Positions 59,898 through 64,000 of a stretch of DNA of 64,000 bases are shown here, piece after piece. Within the stretch, counting starts at the first letter, position 1. Each line of letters starts with the position of its first letter. The position numbers and the translations under genes are program-made. This DNA comes from Halocynthiibacter namhaensis. GTDB lineage: Bacteria; Pseudomonadota; Alphaproteobacteria; Rhodobacterales; Rhodobacteraceae. Location of the stretch: positions 62,001 to 126,000 of the forward strand of contig NZ_JWIF01000056.1 of the NCBI RefSeq assembly GCF_000812685.1, given 5' to 3'. Under the pieces are notes generated by a model. It made no database searches, was not told where the DNA came from, and was given only the letters and a program-made list of their open reading frames with translations.

Positions 59898-61232
59898 TCA
59901 GGCCTCCAGGCCGTTTTCGCGGGCGAAGACAGCCAGACTGTCATCAAGGATGTTCAGAATGTCGCTGACTTGCGTTTCAGTCACGATCATCGGGGGGCAA
60001 ATCAGGAAGTGATCGCCGTCAATGCCCCCACGGGTCCGTCGTGAATAGGTGATGAGATTGCGCTCATAGCAGATCTCAACAAAGCGGTCATAGGCGTTCA
60101 AATCTTTGGGCAGCGGTTTCATCGTGTCGCGGTCGGACACCATCTCAAAGGCCGTCAGCAAGCCTTTGCCACGCACATCCCCAATGAATTCGTAACGTGA
60201 CATCAAATCACGCAGCCCAGACATCAACACATCCCCCATGGCGCGGGTGTTGCCCATCAGATCAAGCCGGTCGATTTCGTTCAAAACGGCAAGCCCAGCC
60301 GAACAAGCCAACGGGTTACCGGCGTAGGTGTGGCCATGGGCGAAGCCGCCCGCATCCAACACAGTTTCGACCATTTTTTCGTCCGCGATCATCGCCCCAA
60401 GCGGGGCGTAACCTGCTGCAAAACCTTTGGAAACCGCAACCAGATCAGGGCGAATATCCCAATGTTCAGAGGCCATGAACGTGCCCGTACGACCGACGCC
60501 AGACATGACTTCATCCATGATCAATAGAACGCCGAATTCATCGCAAATCTCGCGCACACGTTTGTAATAGCTGTCTGGTGCCACCAACGCGCCTGTGGAT
60601 GCACCACCAACGGGTTCCATTGCAAAGGCAAGCACCGTGTCTGGCCCCTGAGACATAATTTCATCGCGCAGCATCTCGGCGTATTTCAGCCCGCGTTCGT
60701 GATCGGAAAGATTGTCCTGATCTTGATAACACGTCGGGGCAGGGATCTTTGGCATATCCTTAAACAGGGGCATAAACGCATCTTTAAGCGGCCCATACCC
60801 GGTCAAGGCAAGGGCCCCTAAGGTCGACCCGTGGTAGGATGGGAAACGCGAAATAATCTTCCAACGACTGCTTTGACCCGCAGCTACGGCCCATTGGCGC
60901 GCGAATTTCACGCATGATTCTACCGCTTCTGATCCGCCAGAGACAAAGAAGATTTTGTTCAAACCGTCGGGCATGCGATCCGCGATAGTGCTGGCCAGGT
61001 CTTCCGCTGCGCTGTTCTCAAAATGAAGACGGTAAGCGAAGGTTGCGCTGTCCATCTGGGCCTTCATGGCTTTCAGCACATTTTGGTTAGAATGCCCAAT
61101 GTTAGACACCATTGCGCCAGATGATCCGTCGATATAGCGCGTGCCATTTTTGCCGTAAATATAGATACCTTCAGCGCGGTCGACCTCGGGGCGGCGCTGA
61201 CGGGATTGATAGAACAGATTTGATTTTTTCAC
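59898..61232 (-). CDS. Class III (omega) aminotransferase
   Basis: 444 aa from GTG 61232, preceded by AGAGAGAC. DGSSGAMVSNIGHSN, FFVSGGSEAVESCVKFARQ, RFPSYHGSTLGALALTG, Asp240 in IMDEVMSGVGRTG and the PLP Lys269 in AVSKGFAAGYAPLGA are all intact. The open frame reaches 61481 but that part overlaps the divergent LysR gene and has no family resemblance; ATGs at 61286 and 61310 are possible starts. First gene of the four-gene operon; class III enzymes transaminate terminal amines or beta-amino acids, the latter giving the beta-keto acid that the next enzyme would cleave. Confidence 0.88.
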   Translation of the reverse strand: MKKSNLFYQSRQRRPEVDRAEGIYIYGKNGTRYIDGSSGAMVSNIGHSNQNVLKAMKAQMDSATFAYRLHFENSAAEDLASTIADRMPDGLNKIFFVSGGSEAVESCVKFARQWAVAAGQSSRWKIISRFPSYHGSTLGALALTGYGPLKDAFMPLFKDMPKIPAPTCYQDQDNLSDHERGLKYAEMLRDEIMSQGPDTVLAFAMEPVGGASTGALVAPDSYYKRVREICDEFGVLLIMDEVMSGVGRTGTFMASEHWDIRPDLVAVSKGFAAGYAPLGAMIADEKMVETVLDAGGFAHGHTYAGNPLACSAGLAVLNEIDRLDLMGNTRAMGDVLMSGLRDLMSRYEFIGDVRGKGLLTAFEMVSDRDTMKPLPKDLNAYDRFVEICYERNLITYSRRTRGGIDGDHFLICPPMIVTETQVSDILNILDDSLAVFARENGLEA

Positions 61233-61355
61233 GGGGTGTCTCTCTGTGACAGAAGGGCGCGAAGCGGCCAAATGCAAGTGTTGCATGATGGAACTTGCGT
61301 TTGTTTTCATCATAGCGCAAATAGATATGGTCAATGAATGACATAGGTGAAATCT

Positions 61356-62324
61356 ATGACTGACCCTTTCGACCCAGAGAAATTGATCCGTGAGCTGGAT
61401 TGGAACTTGCTGCGGACCTTCATGTTCATTGTTCAGGAAGGCAGCATTACCTTCGCTGCGAAACGTTTGATGCTGCGTCAACCTTCTGTCAGTCAGGCGT
61501 TAAAACGGTTGGAAACACGTTTGAACACGGTGCTTATTGATCGTGGACCGTCACATTTTCGGATCACCCCAGCCGGTCAGGTTTTATACCAAGAATGTCT
61601 TGATATCTTTGGCAGCCTTGCCCGAACCATTCAAACAACGCAAAGCACCAATGATGTGGTGACCGGGAAGGTGAAACTGGCCTTGCTTAGCCGGATTGAA
61701 AGCAGTTTCTTCGACGAGATTCTGACAGATTTTCACGGTGAAAACCCCGAAGTCAGCTTTGACCTTGAGGTGATGTCAAGCAAGGCTGTGCAGCAAGCTG
61801 TCTTGGAGAAATCAGCCAGCCTTGGCGTGTGCCTGGTCCATGAAAAACATCAAATGTTGCAGTATCAGACTCTATATAGGTCGCATTTCGGGTTCTATTG
61901 CGGGCCAACCCATCCCTTGTTCGGGCTGCGAAGTTTAACGTTGGATGACCTTGCTGGGCATACGTCGATTTCATTTCGAACCGATCAGTTGCGCGACGCC
62001 TTACGCCCCATCGCTTTGCTGCGCGCGCAGCATCGCCTTGATGACCGTGTGATCGGCTATACTTCGCATCTGGGTGAGGCCCAGCGCATGATCGTTGCCG
62101 GCCTTGGGTTTGGGCCGCTTCCTGTGCATGTGGCGCAACGATTGGTTGATGCTGGTAGGCTGTGGCGTTTGCCGCCGTTTGCGGATGAACTGGCGATTGA
62201 CGTTCATTTGGTGCTGCATAAATCTGCGCGATTGTCCCGCGCAGAGATGGCGTTCGTCGAGATGATGTCCGCGCGGATCAACGCGACGCCTTTGTCTCAG
62301 CGTACCTATCCCATCCCGACCTAA
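61356..62324 (+). CDS. LysR-family regulator of the BKACE operon
   Basis: 322 aa from ATG 61356 with AGGTGA five bases upstream (a GTG at 61347 is the alternative). Winged helix at about 12-70: DWNLLRTFMFIVQEGSITFAAKRLMLRQPSVSQALKRLE. The effector domain follows. Divergent from the aminotransferase gene across 123 bp, the usual LysR arrangement; it probably activates that operon when the pathway substrate is present (inference). Converges on the enolase-superfamily gene. Confidence 0.88.
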   Translation: MTDPFDPEKLIRELDWNLLRTFMFIVQEGSITFAAKRLMLRQPSVSQALKRLETRLNTVLIDRGPSHFRITPAGQVLYQECLDIFGSLARTIQTTQSTNDVVTGKVKLALLSRIESSFFDEILTDFHGENPEVSFDLEVMSSKAVQQAVLEKSASLGVCLVHEKHQMLQYQTLYRSHFGFYCGPTHPLFGLRSLTLDDLAGHTSISFRTDQLRDALRPIALLRAQHRLDDRVIGYTSHLGEAQRMIVAGLGFGPLPVHVAQRLVDAGRLWRLPPFADELAIDVHLVLHKSARLSRAEMAFVEMMSARINATPLSQRTYPIPT

Positions 62325-62342
62325 CAGGATCGGGATGTTGGC

Positions 62343-63467
62343 CTATAATGTCCAAGCATCAATAGGGGCGCCCATCAGGTCGCGATGCACTGTGATCCCA
62401 AGGCCAGGTGCATTTGGGGCAAGCACGCCGCCGTTTATCACTGGGGCGTCGAAATTCGCTGTCTCTAAGGTGACCATGTCGCGGCAGTCTAGAATGCATC
62501 GCAAAAGCCGTGGGGGCACGGTTGCCCCTAAATGGGCGATTGCTGCGAATGCGATGGTTGAGCCGACGGTGTCTTGCACCGACATGCTTAGCCCAGCAGA
62601 TCGACATATATCACGATGTCGACGCCCGTGGGTTAGGCCGCCCGCCTTAGAGATCTTCAACCCAATGCCATCGGCAATATCCTGGGCCAGGATCTGAGCG
62701 ATATCCGCATCTTGTTGGGCCAATTCATCGATCACAATTGGTACGTTGCATCGCTGTCGCAAGGAAAGCGTTTCACGCCAGGTGGCGCAGGGGGATTCCA
62801 ACACGAAATCCAACCCAGATGGGAGCATATTCAACATGCGCAACGCGGTTTCAGGGATGAGACCCCCGTTGGCATCCACGATAAAGTATTCGCCGGGCTG
62901 CCGATCCGCGAGGGCGGAACGGATGCGTTCGGCATCCAATGCGGGGCCGCCTTCACTGTCTAGCGCACCGACCTTGATGGAATGGCCAAGATATCCGCGG
63001 GCGCGATGGTCTGCCACGCGGGCACGCATGTCTTGCGGGGTGCCTGCATAGATAGATGAGATGATCGGCATGGGGATCTGTGTCGAGCCACCCAATAGGG
63101 CGCAAACGGGCATGTTTACGGATTTGCCGAACACATCCCAACAGGCCAGGTCAATTGCAGATTTCGCATGATTGTGCCCCATGAGGGCATCATCCATGGT
63201 GTCATTGATCCGATCCAACTGACGTGGGTCTTGTCCAAGCAAATGGGGCGCGATTTCTGCAATGCCGGCACGGGCACCTGCGGCGTGAGCCGCAATATAG
63301 GTGGATCCAAAAGGTGTCGATTCCCCCCAACCTTCCAGGCCATTGTCGGTGACAATCCGAACGATTGAGGCATCAAAGCTGGAATATGTGCGCCCGCCAG
63401 ACAGGTGATAAACACCGCCGCTATAGGGAAGATCAACTTGGTAAAGTTCTATCCGGGCAATCTTCAT
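62343..63467 (-). CDS. Mandelate racemase/muconate lactonizing enzyme family protein, cis-3-hydroxyproline dehydratase-like
   Basis: 374 aa enolase-superfamily enzyme. The N-terminal capping domain IELYQVDLPYSGGVYHLSGGRTYSSFDASIVRI and the EGWGESTPFGSTYIAAHAAG loop resemble cis-3-hydroxy-L-proline dehydratase and 4-hydroxyproline-betaine epimerase (HpbD) families. Barrel motifs: SIKVGA (catalytic Lys), VDANGG, LESP and DELA (metal ligands), LKISKAGG (second Lys). Both act in (betaine) hydroxyproline use in marine alphaproteobacteria. Exact reaction not decidable by eye. Overlaps the dehydrogenase gene by 4 bp. Confidence 0.75.
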   Translation of the reverse strand: MKIARIELYQVDLPYSGGVYHLSGGRTYSSFDASIVRIVTDNGLEGWGESTPFGSTYIAAHAAGARAGIAEIAPHLLGQDPRQLDRINDTMDDALMGHNHAKSAIDLACWDVFGKSVNMPVCALLGGSTQIPMPIISSIYAGTPQDMRARVADHRARGYLGHSIKVGALDSEGGPALDAERIRSALADRQPGEYFIVDANGGLIPETALRMLNMLPSGLDFVLESPCATWRETLSLRQRCNVPIVIDELAQQDADIAQILAQDIADGIGLKISKAGGLTHGRRHRDICRSAGLSMSVQDTVGSTIAFAAIAHLGATVPPRLLRCILDCRDMVTLETANFDAPVINGGVLAPNAPGLGITVHRDLMGAPIDAWTL

Positions 63468-64000
63468 GACACCGCCTGAGGCGGGATAAGAACCAGTTTG
63501 CCTGTGTGTTTTTTCGCCAGGAAAGCTTCTTGTGCTTTCTGGATTTCAGACAGGGGATAGGTCTGTGCCACCAGCGGGCGGATTTCCCCAGCCTCGATGT
63601 AGGAGATCAAGTTTTCGAACACGATATCTTCTTGAAAGGTACAGCCAAACAGCGTGAGGTCTTTCAAGTAAAGCGTCCGAACATCGATTTGTGCAATGGG
63701 GCCAGCGATGGCACCCGCCGTTGCGTAACGTCCACCACGGCGCAGTAGGTCCAAAAACACGGGCCATTGATCACCTGCGACCAAATCAATCACGACGTCG
63801 ATGCTGCCTGCACCAAGTTCGGCGATCAGATCTGCGTTGCGATCCACCGTTTCATCGGCGCCAATCGCCAAGACCTCTTCGCGTTTGGCATGGGACGTCA
63901 GCGCAATGACATGTGCGCCGCGACGTTTCGCAAGCTGCACAGCCGCTGAGCCCACGCCACCGGATGCCCCCGTGATCAACACGCGTTCTGCCTGGACCCC
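63464..64000 (-). CDS. Quinone oxidoreductase/zinc-type alcohol dehydrogenase family, C-terminal part
   Basis: The frame is open to the right edge, so the 5' end lies outside. Visible are about 178 residues: the Rossmann domain begins with VLITGASGGVGSAAVQLAKRRGAHVIALTS, and the tail LSEIQKAQEAFLAKKHTGKLVLIP is typical of quinone-oxidoreductase-like MDR proteins. NADPH binding is implied; substrate unknown. Translationally coupled with the enolase-superfamily gene (4-bp overlap), so it probably belongs to the same pathway. Confidence 0.8.
   Translation of the reverse strand, partial: GVQAERVLITGASGGVGSAAVQLAKRRGAHVIALTSHAKREEVLAIGADETVDRNADLIAELGAGSIDVVIDLVAGDQWPVFLDLLRRGGRYATAGAIAGPIAQIDVRTLYLKDLTLFGCTFQEDIVFENLISYIEAGEIRPLVAQTYPLSEIQKAQEAFLAKKHTGKLVLIPPQAVS

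Overview
The window is bacterial chromosome from the Roseobacter/Rhodobacterales branch of the Alphaproteobacteria. This rests on recognisable gene families and order: RegB-SenC-RegA redox regulators, a DivL-like PAS protein followed by tsaE-amgK-murU-addB-addA-trxA, and the origin-proximal block rho-hemJ-[origin]-maf-aroE-coaE-dnaQ with mnmE-mnmG-rsmG-parA-parB. The genus cannot be told from sequence alone. I see no phage, insertion sequence or CRISPR array; the only tRNA gene is tRNA-Lys(UUU).

Layout. 1-2.8 kb: RegBA redox two-component system with SenC. 2.9-13.4 kb: one long co-directional cluster from the DivL-like protein through tRNA modification (TsaE), peptidoglycan-sugar recycling (AmgK, MurU) and double-strand break repair (AddAB) to thioredoxin. 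13.4-25.4 kb: KpsC/S-like protein, hslV, a response-regulator phosphatase and divergent Hpt protein, argG, msrA, a ribokinase, a compact structured small-RNA/small-ORF locus (19.9-20.2 kb), maeB, and a frameshifted mutS. 25.4-30 kb: hrcA-grpE and divergent rph-rdgB-hemW-ybaN. 30-40.6 kb: the replication-origin neighbourhood. An AT-rich non-coding segment with DnaA-box-like 9-mers lies at 37.48-37.89 kb, genes run away from it on both sides, and two perfect parS sites sit in mnmG and rsmG. 40.6-46.7 kb: secB, a frameshifted fxsA, a Tim44-like protein, mltA, smr, a lipoprotein hydrolase and hslU (31 kb from hslV). 46.8-51.6 kb: katG/oxyR and a class V aminotransferase. 51.8-57.4 kb: tRNA-Lys, dapF-mtaB, GST, a trans-sulfuration enzyme, and an FMN-riboswitch-controlled ribH divergent from paiB.

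57.4-64 kb is catabolic. A tightly packed operon (class III aminotransferase, beta-keto acid cleavage enzyme, acetylpolyamine-amidohydrolase-like deacetylase, hotdog thioesterase) is divergent from a LysR regulator. After it comes an enolase-superfamily dehydratase/epimerase and a dehydrogenase that runs off the window. The four operon enzymes fit, step for step, a proposed route for an N-acetylated beta-amino acid such as N6-acetyl-beta-lysine. This is inference, and it is the strongest candidate here for an undescribed system. The small structured locus at 19.9-20.2 kb is the second.
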